A DNA stretch of 64,000 bases from Oscillospiraceae bacterium (GTDB taxonomy: Bacteria > Bacillota > Clostridia > Oscillospirales > Oscillospiraceae), in the NCBI GenBank assembly GCA_020025295.1, contig JAHHSJ010000005.1:10643-74642 (forward strand), read 5' to 3'. The position numbers and the translations under genes were made by a program. The notes under the pieces are model-generated. The model did no database searches. It was given only the letters and a program-made list of their open reading frames with translations, and was not told the DNA's origin. The stretch's first letter is position 1; every line of letters starts with the position of its first letter. Shown piece after piece: positions 9,195 through 17,344 of the stretch.

Positions 9195-9251
9195 ATTTAA
9201 CCTAAATTTAACCTGAGTTTGGTTTTGAATTTAAGATAGGGGCGGTATAGT
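9195..9251 (+). promoter_or_regulatory. Pho-box-like direct repeats and -10 of the Na/Pi transporter
   Basis: TTTAACCT occurs at 9196 and again at 9207, exactly 11 bp apart. A degenerate third unit (TTTGGTTT) follows at 9218 and TTTAAG at 9230. TATAGT (9246-9251) is the likely -10, with no separate -35. Repeats in an ~11-bp register replacing the -35 are the hallmark of PhoB/PhoP-activated promoters. The regulator genes end just upstream. Confidence 0.7.
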
Positions 9252-9309
9252 AAACGAGTAAATTGTCGGTGCTTGTTCCGGCGACAAATTGAAAAAAGGG
9301 AGATCAAAA

Positions 9310-11058
9310 ATGGATCTGTTCGATGTATTGGGCCTGATTGGAGGCCTGAGCCTATTTTTGTTCGGTATGAATATCATGGGAGCGGCGCTGGAAAAGCGAG
9401 CCGGCAGCGGTTTGAAAACCCTGCTCAGCAAGCTGACCACCAGCCGCATGACCGGCTTCCTGACGGGTCTGGGCGTCACTGCGGTGATCCAGTCCTCTTC
9501 TGCCACTACCGTCATGGTGGTCGGCTTTGTTAACTCCGGCCTGATGACCTTGGGACAGGCCATCAATGTGATTATGGGCGCCAATGTGGGTACCACGGTC
9601 ACCGCTTGGATTCTCAGCTTGTCCGGCATCGAGGGCGACAGCTTCTTCCTGGAGCTGCTGAAGCCCACCTCCTTTACTCCTGTGCTGGCGCTCATCGGCG
9701 TCATCCTCTTCATGTTCTGCAAGTCCAACAAGAAGAAGGACACCGGCACCATTTTGCTGGGCTTTGCAACGCTGATGTACGGAATGGAAGCCATGTCCGG
9801 CGCCGTCAGCGGTCTGCGGGATGTGCCTGAGTTCCAGAACATCCTCACCATGTTCTCCAACCCCGTTCTGGGTGTGCTGGCAGGCGCACTGCTGACCGGC
9901 ATTATTCAGTCCTCTTCCGCCTCTGTGGGCATTTTGCAGGCGCTGGCATCTACCGGTCAGGTTACCGTCGGAAGTGCTATCCCGATCATTATGGGCCAGA
10001 ATATCGGCACCTGTGTCACCGCCATGCTCTCCTCTGTGGGTGCCAATAAGAACGCCCGCCGTGCAGCAGTGGTACACCTGAGCTTCAATATCATCGGCAC
10101 GACGGTGTGGCTGACGGTGTTCTGCATCGTGAATGCTTTGATGGACTTCTCCTTTGTGCATCTGGCGGCAAACCAGTTCAGCATTGCTGTGATTCATACC
10201 GTGTTCAATGTGCTCTGCACCCTGCTGATGCTGCCTATGGTGAAGGTGCTGGAGCGGCTGGCCTGCCGCATCGTCCCCGACACCAAGACCGTAGAGGACG
10301 AAACCGAGCTGGACGAGCGTCTGATGACCACTCCCACCATCGCCATCGACCAGTGCCGTGTGGTGGCCGGCGAGATGGCTGTGGGCGCACAGAAGGCTCT
10401 GGGTACCGCAGTTTCCCTGCTGACCCAGTACGATAACAAGACTGCCGATCAGGTCCGTGAGCTGGAAGGCGAAGGCGACCACTTTGAGGATATGCTGGGC
10501 ACCTATCTGGTGCGCCTGAGCGCCCACGATATGAACGCCCATGACAGTGCCGAATCCGCCAAGCTGCTCCATGCCATCGGTGATCTGGAGCGTATCTCCG
10601 ACCATGCGGTGAACATTATGGGATCTGCCGTTGAGATGCACGAGAAAAAGATTGTTTTCTCCGAGGAGGCCAACCGGGAACTGAGCGTGATCGTGGCTGC
10701 GGTCAGCGAGTGCGTGGAGCTTGCCATCAGTGCCTTTGTCCATGAGGATCTGGAGTTTGCCCGTGAGGTGGAGCCTCTGGAGCAGGTCATCGATGCATTG
10801 AAGAGCCAGCTGCGCTCCCGTCATGTGCTGCGTCTTCAGCGGGGCGAATGTTCCATTGAGGCCGGCTTTATCCTCTCTGATCTGCTGACCAGTTTGGAGC
10901 GTGTCAGCGATCATTGCTCCAACATTGCGGGCTGTGTTATCGAGATGACCCATGCAAGTTTGGACCTGCACGAGTACCTCCACGGCGTGCGTGGAGAGGA
11001 CCCGCTGTACATAGATCGGTACGATGCTTACGCCAAAAAATATGCGCTTATGAATTGA
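9310..11058 (+). CDS. Na/Pi cotransporter family protein with C-terminal PhoU-like domain
   Basis: 582 residues. The membrane half (1-~330) holds the two inverted NptA/PNaS repeats, each with a QSSSA signature (VIQSSSATT and IIQSSSASV). The cytoplasmic half (~345-580) is helical and PhoU-like (EGDHFEDML, DLERISDHAVN, LERVSDHCSN). It imports phosphate with Na+, or exports it in some relatives. The start is ATG 9310, with AAGGGAGA 7 nt upstream; an upstream in-frame TTG lacks a site. Monocistronic behind a Pho-box-like promoter, hence probably induced by phosphate limitation through the neighbouring PhoB/PhoR pair (inference). Confidence 0.9.
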   Translation: MDLFDVLGLIGGLSLFLFGMNIMGAALEKRAGSGLKTLLSKLTTSRMTGFLTGLGVTAVIQSSSATTVMVVGFVNSGLMTLGQAINVIMGANVGTTVTAWILSLSGIEGDSFFLELLKPTSFTPVLALIGVILFMFCKSNKKKDTGTILLGFATLMYGMEAMSGAVSGLRDVPEFQNILTMFSNPVLGVLAGALLTGIIQSSSASVGILQALASTGQVTVGSAIPIIMGQNIGTCVTAMLSSVGANKNARRAAVVHLSFNIIGTTVWLTVFCIVNALMDFSFVHLAANQFSIAVIHTVFNVLCTLLMLPMVKVLERLACRIVPDTKTVEDETELDERLMTTPTIAIDQCRVVAGEMAVGAQKALGTAVSLLTQYDNKTADQVRELEGEGDHFEDMLGTYLVRLSAHDMNAHDSAESAKLLHAIGDLERISDHAVNIMGSAVEMHEKKIVFSEEANRELSVIVAAVSECVELAISAFVHEDLEFAREVEPLEQVIDALKSQLRSRHVLRLQRGECSIEAGFILSDLLTSLERVSDHCSNIAGCVIEMTHASLDLHEYLHGVRGEDPLYIDRYDAYAKKYALMN

Positions 11059-11068
11059 AAAATTCCCG

Positions 11069-11097
11069 TTGACCTGTAAGGGCAAACTGTGTATATT
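11069..11097 (+). promoter_or_regulatory. Promoter for desulfoferrodoxin-rubredoxin
   Basis: TTGACC (11069-11074), 17-nt spacer, TATATT (11092-11097). Confidence 0.7.
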
Positions 11098-11153
11098 ATA
11101 CCTGTGAGGCATGAAGCTCCACATACAAACCGGTCAATAGGAGGGTGAGCTGA

Positions 11154-11528
11154 ATGAAGTTTTATATCTGCGATCATTGCGGTAACATCATTACATATGT
11201 GACGAATCGGGGCGTTCCGGTTATGTGCTGCGGTCAGAAAATGACGGAGTTGATTCCGAATACATCTGACGGCGCTGCGGAAAAGCATGTTCCTGTCATC
11301 ACTGTGGCTGGCAATCTGGTGAAGGTTGCTGTCGGCTCGGTGGAGCATCCTATGGTGGATGCACACTTTATTGAGTGGATTGTGCTGGAAACCAAAGAGG
11401 GGTCCCAGCGCAAGGAGCTGAAACCCGGAGATAAGCCTGCGGTGGAGTTTATGCTCTGTGACGGTGACGAGGTTGTCGCCGCCTATGCATACTGCAATCT
11501 GCATGGTCTGTGGAAAGGAACGATTTAA
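11154..11528 (+). CDS. dfx: Desulfoferrodoxin (2Fe-superoxide reductase)
   Basis: 124 residues; reduces superoxide to peroxide without making O2. The N-terminal desulforedoxin-type Fe site has Cys6, Cys9, Cys25 and Cys26 (CDHC and MCCGQ), so this is the two-iron class. The catalytic domain carries EKH (Glu43-Lys44-His45), the HPMVDAH pair of histidines and the YCNLHG Cys-His ligands. GGAGGGTGAG precedes the ATG. Rubredoxin, the usual electron donor, starts 2 nt after the stop codon, so the pair forms a complete superoxide-reduction unit. Its presence supports a strictly anaerobic lifestyle. Confidence 0.95.
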   Translation: MKFYICDHCGNIITYVTNRGVPVMCCGQKMTELIPNTSDGAAEKHVPVITVAGNLVKVAVGSVEHPMVDAHFIEWIVLETKEGSQRKELKPGDKPAVEFMLCDGDEVVAAYAYCNLHGLWKGTI

Positions 11529-11530
11529 TT

Positions 11531-11686
11531 ATGAAGTACATTTGCGACGTCTGCGGTTACGAGTACGACGAAGAGCTGGGCGATCTGGATAACGGCATCG
11601 AGCCCGGTACCGCTTGGGAAGATGTCCCTGAGGATTATCTGTGCCCCCTGTGCGGTGTTGGCAAGGATATGTTCGTCGAAGCATAA
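11531..11686 (+). CDS. Rubredoxin
   Basis: 51-residue protein beginning MKYICDVCGYEYD. It has both metal-binding knuckles, CDVCGY (Cys5, Cys8) and CPLCGVGKD (Cys38, Cys41), plus the conserved aromatic residues. One Fe is bound by four Cys, and the protein passes single electrons, here most likely to the superoxide reductase encoded immediately upstream. An SD (AAAGGAA) overlaps the end of the dfx gene, suggesting translational coupling. Followed by a strong terminator. Identification is essentially certain from the cysteine pattern and size. Confidence 0.95.
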   Translation: MKYICDVCGYEYDEELGDLDNGIEPGTAWEDVPEDYLCPLCGVGKDMFVEA

Positions 11687-11695
11687 CAAAACATC

Positions 11696-11727
11696 AAAAG
11701 CGCCGACTGTGAGTCGGCGCTTTTTTT
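11696..11727 (+). terminator. Terminator of dfx-rubredoxin
   Basis: AAAAGCGCCGAC / GTCGGCGCTTTT stem with TGTGA loop and a run of seven T. Confidence 0.92.
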
Positions 11728-11756
11728 ATGCCCCAATGGGAAGAATCGGAGAAAAG

Positions 11757-11790
11757 AAGCCCCGGATCAGAGATCCGGGGCTTTGTTGGG
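11757..11790. terminator. Hairpin terminator between convergent genes
   Basis: 12-bp stem AAGCCCCGGATC/GATCCGGGGCTT (11757-11768 with 11772-11783). On the minus strand it is followed by CTTTTC, so it probably ends the alcohol dehydrogenase transcript. Confidence 0.75.
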
Positions 11791-11817
11791 ACAATGTAAC
11801 TCCAGCGTCAGGATGGA

Positions 11818-13035
11818 TTAGAAATCAACCTCAGTGTCGTAGTAGCAGCACTTCAGCAGCTTCTCCATCTCCTCCTGAGAGGGCTGACGGGGGTTGGAAC
11901 CGGTGCAGGCATCGGCGATGGCGTTCTTGGCGATCTCAGGCAGACGCTCCAGGAACACATCCTCAGGCACGAAGCCCTGCTCGGTGGGATAGCTGTCGGT
12001 GCCGTAGTTCTTGATGCAGTGAGGAATGTTCAGCTGATCGTTCATGCCGCGCAGGAACTTAATCAGAGCAGCGACCTTCTCGTCGTCGTTAGCGCCGGTC
12101 AGGCCCATGTAGTCAGCAATGACGCCATAGCGAGCCTTAGCGGTGGGATCCTTGGCGTTGAAGGCGATGACCTTGGGCAGGTACATAGCGTTAGCAGCAC
12201 CATGGATGATGTGAGCGCCGTAATCAGCGAAAGCAGCGCCAGTCTTATGAGCCATGGAGTGGACGATACCCAGCAGAGCGTTGGAGAAAGCCATGCCGGC
12301 CAGGCACTGTGCATTGTGCATGGAGTCACGCTTGGCCATATCGCCATTGTAAGAGGGGATCAGATCGGTCTGGATCATCTTGATAGCCCAGATGGCCAGA
12401 GGATCGGTGTAATCGCAGTTAGCGGTGGACACATAAGCCTCGATCGCATGGGTCATAGCGTCCATACCGGTGTGAGCGACCAGCTTCTGGGGCATGGTCT
12501 CAGCCAGATCGGGATCCACGATAGCGACATCGGGAGTGATCTCGAAGTCAGCGATGGGATACTTGATGCCCTTGGAGTAGTCGGTGATGATGGAGAAAGC
12601 GGTCACCTCAGTAGCGGTGCCGGAAGTGGAGGAGATAGCGCAGAAGTGAGCCTTCTTACGCAGAGCAGGGATACCGAAGACCTTGCACATATCCTCGAAG
12701 GTAATCTCGGGATACTCGTACTTGATCCACATAGCCTTAGCAGCATCGATGGGAGAGCCGCCGCCCATAGCAACGATCCAGTCGGGCTCGAAGTCCAGCA
12801 TAGCCTGAGCGCCGCGCATAACGGTCTCAACGCTGGGATCGGACTCAATGCCCTCGAACAGCTGAACTTCCATACCGGCTTCCTTCAGGTACTCGACAGC
12901 GCGATCGAGGAAACCGAATCTCTTCATGGAGCCGCCGCCAACGCAAACCATTGCCTTCTTGCCGGTGAAGCTCTTCAGAGCCTCCAGAGAGCCCTTACCA
13001 TGATACAGGTCACGGGGGAGAGTAAATCTAGCCAT
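11818..13035 (-). CDS. Iron-containing alcohol dehydrogenase (group III)
   Basis: 405 residues, the normal family length. The NAD(P)-binding half has the GGGSPIDAAK motif. The metal-binding half has GMDAMTHAIEAY, HSMAHKTGAAF and the downstream HGAANA, which supply the Asp/His ligands for Fe2+. Acts on primary alcohols or aldehydes in fermentation; the exact substrate (ethanol, butanol, 1,3-propanediol) cannot be told. The start is ATG 13035 with GGAGG upstream; the longer in-frame ORF has no SD. Codon choice is strongly biased toward a few C- and G-ending codons, and the promoter is near-consensus, suggesting high expression. Monocistronic. Confidence 0.92.
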   Translation of the reverse strand: MARFTLPRDLYHGKGSLEALKSFTGKKAMVCVGGGSMKRFGFLDRAVEYLKEAGMEVQLFEGIESDPSVETVMRGAQAMLDFEPDWIVAMGGGSPIDAAKAMWIKYEYPEITFEDMCKVFGIPALRKKAHFCAISSTSGTATEVTAFSIITDYSKGIKYPIADFEITPDVAIVDPDLAETMPQKLVAHTGMDAMTHAIEAYVSTANCDYTDPLAIWAIKMIQTDLIPSYNGDMAKRDSMHNAQCLAGMAFSNALLGIVHSMAHKTGAAFADYGAHIIHGAANAMYLPKVIAFNAKDPTAKARYGVIADYMGLTGANDDEKVAALIKFLRGMNDQLNIPHCIKNYGTDSYPTEQGFVPEDVFLERLPEIAKNAIADACTGSNPRQPSQEEMEKLLKCCYYDTEVDF

Positions 13036-13094
13036 AAAAAAACCTCCAACGAACGATTGATAATTGTGGGGCCATATTGCCCCGTACATGTGTT

Positions 13095-13123
13095 ATTTTA
13101 TTAACAAACAGAGGAAATGTCAA
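13095..13123 (-). promoter_or_regulatory. Strong promoter of the alcohol dehydrogenase
   Basis: On the minus strand: TTGACA (13123-13118), 17-nt spacer, TAAAAT (13100-13095). Confidence 0.85.
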
Positions 13124-13159
13124 GACGGCAAAGGTACTTATTTTCCGTGTCCGGTGTAC

Positions 13160-13203
13160 AAAAAAACGATCGTTCTGTCCGGATAAAGTCTGGACAGAAC
13201 GAT
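13160..13203 (-). terminator. Terminator of the dihydrouridine synthase gene
   Basis: Perfect 12-bp inverted repeat ATCGTTCTGTCC (13169-13180) with 13192-13203 and an 11-nt loop, followed on the minus strand by CGTTTTTTTG. Confidence 0.85.
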
Positions 13204-13308
13204 ATAAATGACAGAAATGTTTTGAAAATGACAGAAAAACATGAAATTCGAACAAAATAGTGTGTCTAATTCGATAGTGAGGAGAAACACGCAAAAGTGT
13301 CCGTATCC

Positions 13309-14256
13309 TCACTTTTCCGGGCAGAAGGCGGTGTCCGGGATCAGATCCTCGTTGCGGAACAGGGCGTTGACGGTGGATTGATATTCCGAAAGGTGCCGGG
13401 TCTTGCGAATGATCTTCTGATAGCCCTGATAGTTGGTAAACATCTGAATCAGGTAGGTCCAAACCCCCTTCATCTTGCACAGCGTGGGGCCGTCCCCAAA
13501 CATGATCTGCTGATAGCCCTCAAACAGCTCTCCGTGGAACTCCTCCAGCGTGTGCTTGTCGGGGGTGCCGCCCATGAGCCACGGGTTGCACAGCAATCCC
13601 CGGCCCAGCATGACGGTTTCCAGCTTGGGGCAGGCGTTCTGTGCCGCTTGCAGCTGCTCCTTGGAGAAGAGGTCGCCGTTGTAGGTCACCGGGAAGGGGG
13701 CACGCTCCATGGCGAGGAGAAATGCGTCCCACCGGGGGGTGTTTTTGTAGTAGTCCTTTTGAATCCGGGGATGCACGATCAGTTCTGTGCAGGGGTATCT
13801 GCAAAACAGTTCCAGAAGCCGGGGCCATTCCTCTTCACTGTAACGGCCAATCCGGGTCTTGATGGAGATACGAAGGGGACTTTGCTCAAAAATCTCGTCC
13901 AGAAAGCGCTCCAGCTCCTCTGGCTGACTGAGAAATCCGGAGCCTTTGTTCTTGGCTGCCACGGTTCCGGAGGGACAGCCCAGATTGAGGTTCACCTCGG
14001 TGTAGCCCAGCTCTGCCAAGTCCCGGCAGGTGGTGAGAAAGTAATCCGCCCGGTTGGTGAGAATCTGGGGAATGAGGTTCTGGCCCTGATTGTGTTCCGG
14101 CAGCACATCGTTGCGCTCCCGATGATTGAGCCCCTTGTTCATGTTGGGGGCGATAAAAGGGGTGAAATATTTGTCCGCCGGGGTAAAGTGCCTGTGGTAG
14201 GCACTGCGGTAAAGATAAGTGGTGACCCCTTCCATGGGAGCTAATTCAAACTGCAC
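13309..14256 (-). CDS. dus: tRNA-dihydrouridine synthase
   Basis: 315 residues, a TIM-barrel flavoenzyme that reduces uridine to dihydrouridine in tRNA D-loops using FMN and NAD(P)H. Seen: the N-terminal LAPMEGVT, NLNLGCPSG (with the catalytic Cys), IKTRIG, HPR, GDLFS and MLGRGLLCNPWL for phosphate/FMN binding. The start is GTG 14256. Monocistronic; it is transcribed divergently from the LrgA gene from overlapping promoters. Which Dus paralogue or tRNA position it serves cannot be said from the sequence. Family assignment is firm. Confidence 0.9.
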   Translation of the reverse strand: MQFELAPMEGVTTYLYRSAYHRHFTPADKYFTPFIAPNMNKGLNHRERNDVLPEHNQGQNLIPQILTNRADYFLTTCRDLAELGYTEVNLNLGCPSGTVAAKNKGSGFLSQPEELERFLDEIFEQSPLRISIKTRIGRYSEEEWPRLLELFCRYPCTELIVHPRIQKDYYKNTPRWDAFLLAMERAPFPVTYNGDLFSKEQLQAAQNACPKLETVMLGRGLLCNPWLMGGTPDKHTLEEFHGELFEGYQQIMFGDGPTLCKMKGVWTYLIQMFTNYQGYQKIIRKTRHLSEYQSTVNALFRNEDLIPDTAFCPEK

Positions 14257-14283
14257 AGAAAAATCCCGCCTTTCGTGGAAATT

Positions 14284-14312
14284 ATTGTAACACGGATGTC
14301 TTGAGAAAACAA
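14284..14312 (-). promoter_or_regulatory. Promoter of dus
   Basis: Minus strand TTGTTT (14312-14307), 17-nt spacer, TACAAT (14289-14284). It overlaps the divergent lrgA promoter. Confidence 0.55.
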
Positions 14313-14329
14313 GAAAACTGCCGTATAGT
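14301..14329 (+). promoter_or_regulatory. Promoter of lrgA-lrgB
   Basis: TTGAGA (14301-14306), 17-nt spacer, TATAGT (14324-14329). Confidence 0.65.
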
Positions 14330-14353
14330 TAGACGGTTGGGAGTGAAGAGAAG

Positions 14354-14716
14354 ATGAAATATGTGAAACAGCTGATGATTATTTTGCTGGTCAGCCTCCT
14401 TGGAGAGCTGCTCTATGCCTATATCCCCCTGCCCATTCCGGCCAGTATCTACGGTCTGGTGTTGATGCTGGTGGGGCTTTGTACCGGTGTCATTCGTCTG
14501 GCTTCCGTGCAGGAAACGGCAAAATTTCTGGTCAGCATCATGCAGGTGATGTTCATTCCGGCCGCTGTGGGTCTGCTGAATGCATGGGATGTGCTGCGTC
14601 CTATCCTGCTGCCGGTGACCATCATTATGGTGGTCAGCACGGTTCTGGTCATGGTGGCCTCCGGTGAGGTGGCCCAGTGGGTGCAGAAGCGAGAGGGAAA
14701 GGCGGAGCAGCGATGA
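14354..14716 (+). CDS. lrgA: CidA/LrgA family holin-like protein
   Basis: 120-residue membrane protein with four hydrophobic segments and the family signature LPIPASIYGLVLM near residues 27-39, followed by FIPAAVGLLN. CidA/LrgA proteins are linked to murein hydrolase export, programmed lysis and, with their partner, pyruvate or small-acid movement. The gene overlaps the LrgB-like gene by ATGA, so the two are co-translated. No LytSR regulator lies nearby. Cid and Lrg orthologues cannot be separated here. Confidence 0.85.
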   Translation: MKYVKQLMIILLVSLLGELLYAYIPLPIPASIYGLVLMLVGLCTGVIRLASVQETAKFLVSIMQVMFIPAAVGLLNAWDVLRPILLPVTIIMVVSTVLVMVASGEVAQWVQKREGKAEQR

Positions 14717-15405
14717 AGGAAGTTTTGGTGCAGTCCGCCTATTTCGGCGTGGTGTTGAGCCTGTTGGCCTTTTATGTCGGCTGCTGGGCCAAGAAAAAGC
14801 TGAAAAAAGAGTTTGTAAACCCCCTTCTCATCAGCGTAGTTCTGGTGATCGGGGTTTTGGTGTTGTTTAATATTTCCTATGAATCCTACGAAACAAGCGC
14901 CAAGTACCTGAGTTATTTGCTGACCCCTACCACGGTCTGTCTGGCGGTGCCGCTCTATGAGCAGCTGTCCCAGCTGAAACGGCATTGGAAGGCTATTTTT
15001 GCCGGAATCTTTGCCGGAGCCCTGACCAGTCTGGCGAGCGTGCTGGCTATGTCCGTCCTGTTCGGTCTGACTCATCAGCAGTATGTCACCCTTCTGCCCA
15101 AGTCCGTCACCACAGCCATCGGCATTGGCGTGGTGGAGGAGTTAGGCGGTGTGGTCAGCATTACCGCCACGGTGATCGTCATTACCGGCGTGCTGGGCAA
15201 TATGATCGGAGAGAGTGTGCTCCGGCGCTTCCATATCACCGAGCCGGTGGCCAAAGGCGTAGCAATGGGCACTTCCGCTCATGCGGTTGGAACGGCAAAA
15301 GCCATTGAGATGGGCGAGGTGGAAGGAGCCATGAGCGGCCTTTCCATTGCGGTGTCCGGTCTGCTCACCGCCATCGGAGCATCTATGTTCGCTATGTTCT
15401 GGTAA
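14713..15405 (+). CDS. lrgB: CidB/LrgB family protein
   Basis: 230 residues with about six to seven hydrophobic segments. Family hallmarks are seen: NPLLIS, LLTPTTVCLAVPLYEQL, LLPKSVTTAIGI, EELGGVVSITA and GTSAHAVGTAKA near the C-terminus. The start is ATG 14713, overlapping the lrgA stop codon (ATGA); a longer in-frame ORF begins inside lrgA and is discarded. Acts in the membrane with the LrgA/CidA partner. Followed by a long hairpin terminator shared with the convergent ABC operon. Confidence 0.9.
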   Translation: MKEVLVQSAYFGVVLSLLAFYVGCWAKKKLKKEFVNPLLISVVLVIGVLVLFNISYESYETSAKYLSYLLTPTTVCLAVPLYEQLSQLKRHWKAIFAGIFAGALTSLASVLAMSVLFGLTHQQYVTLLPKSVTTAIGIGVVEELGGVVSITATVIVITGVLGNMIGESVLRRFHITEPVAKGVAMGTSAHAVGTAKAIEMGEVEGAMSGLSIAVSGLLTAIGASMFAMFW

Positions 15406-15414
15406 CGAAAACGA

Positions 15415-15461
15415 AACACGCCATGAAATCGGAAGCTCCGATTTCATGGCGTGTTTTTTTG
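15415..15461. terminator. Bidirectional terminator between lrgB and the ABC operon
   Basis: 19-bp stem AACACGCCATGAAATCGGA with 15437-15455, T-rich on both sides (seven T on the plus strand). Confidence 0.9.
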
Positions 15462-15476
15462 CTTTTTGCTGAAAAA

Positions 15477-16385
15477 TCAGGTGGAAGTGGGGTCCAGAGC
15501 ATCCCGAAGAGCGTCGCCAATGAAGTTGATGGCAACGACCAGCAGGATGATGACCAGTCCGGGGGGAACCCAGAGCCAAGGCTTTCCGGTGAGGATGGAC
15601 AGGTTCTCCGCACCGTTGAGCATGTTGCCCAGAGAAGGGGTGGGAAGCTGAATGCCCATGCCAAGGAAGCTGAGGGCGGCCTCGTCCAGAATGCTGAGGG
15701 CCACCACGCTGGTGGCGTATACCAGAACCGGAGCAATGGTGTTGGGGAGAATGTCGCTGAAGAGGAGATAGCGTCGGGGCATACCGCTGAGCTGACTGCT
15801 CTTCACGAAGTTGGACTCTCGCAGGGACAGCACATTTCCTCGCACCAGACGGGCAACACCGGGCCAGTCCACCAGACCCAGAATAAAGATGATGGTCCAC
15901 AGTCCGGGCTCAAAGATGGAGGCGGCCACCAGAACCAGAAGCACATAGGGGAAGCTCATGATGGCGTCAGTAATACGCATGATAATCATGTCCACCACGC
16001 CGCCGAAGAAGCCGCTGATCAGGCCCAGAACCACGCCCACGACCGTGGAAACGCCGGCGGCCATAATGCCCACCAGCAGGCTGATCCGAGTGCCGTGGAG
16101 CAAACGACTCAGCTGATCGCGTCCGATCTGATCGGTGCCCAGCCAGTGCTTGATGGAGGGAGCCTGAGAAAAGGTGCCCACGGTTTCGGCCGGGTCGTAG
16201 GGGTAGAAGAAGGGGACCACCACGGCAATCAGCACAAGGACGGCAAGCAGAATACAGCTGACCATCGCCAGCTTGTGGCGCTTGAATCGACGGCGGATGG
16301 TTTGCAGATAGGTTTCACTTTCCTGAGGGGAGAGGACCACTTTTTCCTTGCTGATCTGCTCTTTCATATACTGTTTTCGGTTCAT
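15477..16385 (-). CDS. Oligopeptide/dipeptide ABC transporter permease (DppC/OppC type)
   Basis: 302 residues. An N-terminal OppC_N segment with TM1 (~residues 38-60) is followed by the BPD_transp_1 domain. The EAA loop region reads REXNFVKSSQLSGMPRRYL-like (residues ~195-215), where the ATPase docks. Last gene of a five-gene operon; its ATG overlaps the stop codon of the upstream permease (ATGA). Pairs with the DppB-type permease to form the channel. Substrate is probably peptides or a related small solute such as nickel chelates; sequence alone does not decide. Confidence 0.9.
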   Translation of the reverse strand: MNRKQYMKEQISKEKVVLSPQESETYLQTIRRRFKRHKLAMVSCILLAVLVLIAVVVPFFYPYDPAETVGTFSQAPSIKHWLGTDQIGRDQLSRLLHGTRISLLVGIMAAGVSTVVGVVLGLISGFFGGVVDMIIMRITDAIMSFPYVLLVLVAASIFEPGLWTIIFILGLVDWPGVARLVRGNVLSLRESNFVKSSQLSGMPRRYLLFSDILPNTIAPVLVYATSVVALSILDEAALSFLGMGIQLPTPSLGNMLNGAENLSILTGKPWLWVPPGLVIILLVVAINFIGDALRDALDPTST

Positions 16386-17344
16386 GCGCGCGCCTCCTTC
16401 TGGAAGGAGATGGTGGGATCAACCACGGCATAGAGAATGTCGGTGATCAGATTTCCCACAAGCACCACCACGGCAGTGAACAGGCACACGCCCATAATAA
16501 CGGGGTAGTCACGGCTGGTGATGGCGTTCATGGTCATCAGGCCCAGTCCGGGCCAGGAAAAGACCTGCTCTACGACCACAGCACCGCCGAACAGCATGGG
16601 AATCTCCATGCCGATGACGGTGATGACCGTGAGCATGGCGTTGCGAAGGGCGTGCTTGTAGATGACTCGGTTGCGACCGATGCCTTTGGCACGGGCGGTG
16701 CGGAGGTAATCCTGCTGGAGGATGCCCAGCACGGCGGAGCGGAAATAGCGGATGTTGGTGCCGGCCAGACCGAAGGACAGCACGAGGGTGGGCATAATCA
16801 TGTGTTTCACCACATCCCAGAAGCCGCCGCCCACACCCAGCGTGGTCATGCCGGAGGAGGGCAGCCAGCCCAGCCGCACGGTGAACAGGTAGATGAGCAG
16901 CAGACCCAGAAAGAAGCTGGGAACGCTGGAACCCAGAAAGGAGAGGGACACCACGGTGTAATCGCCCTTGGAGTAGGCGTGGGTGGCGGAGAAAATGCCG
17001 CCCAGCAGGCTGAAAATCAGGCTCAGCACCAGAGCCGCACCCATCAGCAGCAGGGTGGGGCCGAGATGAGCGCCGATCATGGTGGAAACGGGCTGGAAGG
17101 TGGAGTAACTGACGCCCAGATCCCCCTGAAGCAGACCGAACAGCCAGATAAAGTACTGAACAAAGGCAGGCTTGTCCAAGCCCCAGTTAATGGCACGCTG
17201 TGCCAGAGCCGCTTCGGAAACACGGGCGCCGCCCATCATTTCCAGCGGGTTGCCGGACAGGCTCATCAGGGCAAAATCAATGACCGTGATGAGCAGCAGC
17301 ACGGGAATGGCGATGAGAATACGCTTTGCGATGTATTTTGCCAA
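16382..17344 (-). CDS. Oligopeptide/dipeptide ABC transporter permease (DppB/OppB type)
   Basis: 320 residues. Typical DppB start (AKYIAKRILIAIPVLLLITV), the FALMSLSGNP motif, about six TM helices and an EAA-like loop (DYLRTARAKGIGRNRVIYKHALRNA, cited in two halves: DYLRTARAKG and VIYKHALRNA). Translation starts at TTG 17344, immediately after the TAA of the ATPase gene upstream, with GGAGG inside that gene's last codons, so it is tightly coupled. Forms the membrane pore with the DppC-type subunit. Confidence 0.9.
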   Translation of the reverse strand: MAKYIAKRILIAIPVLLLITVIDFALMSLSGNPLEMMGGARVSEAALAQRAINWGLDKPAFVQYFIWLFGLLQGDLGVSYSTFQPVSTMIGAHLGPTLLLMGAALVLSLIFSLLGGIFSATHAYSKGDYTVVSLSFLGSSVPSFFLGLLLIYLFTVRLGWLPSSGMTTLGVGGGFWDVVKHMIMPTLVLSFGLAGTNIRYFRSAVLGILQQDYLRTARAKGIGRNRVIYKHALRNAMLTVITVIGMEIPMLFGGAVVVEQVFSWPGLGLMTMNAITSRDYPVIMGVCLFTAVVVLVGNLITDILYAVVDPTISFQKEARA

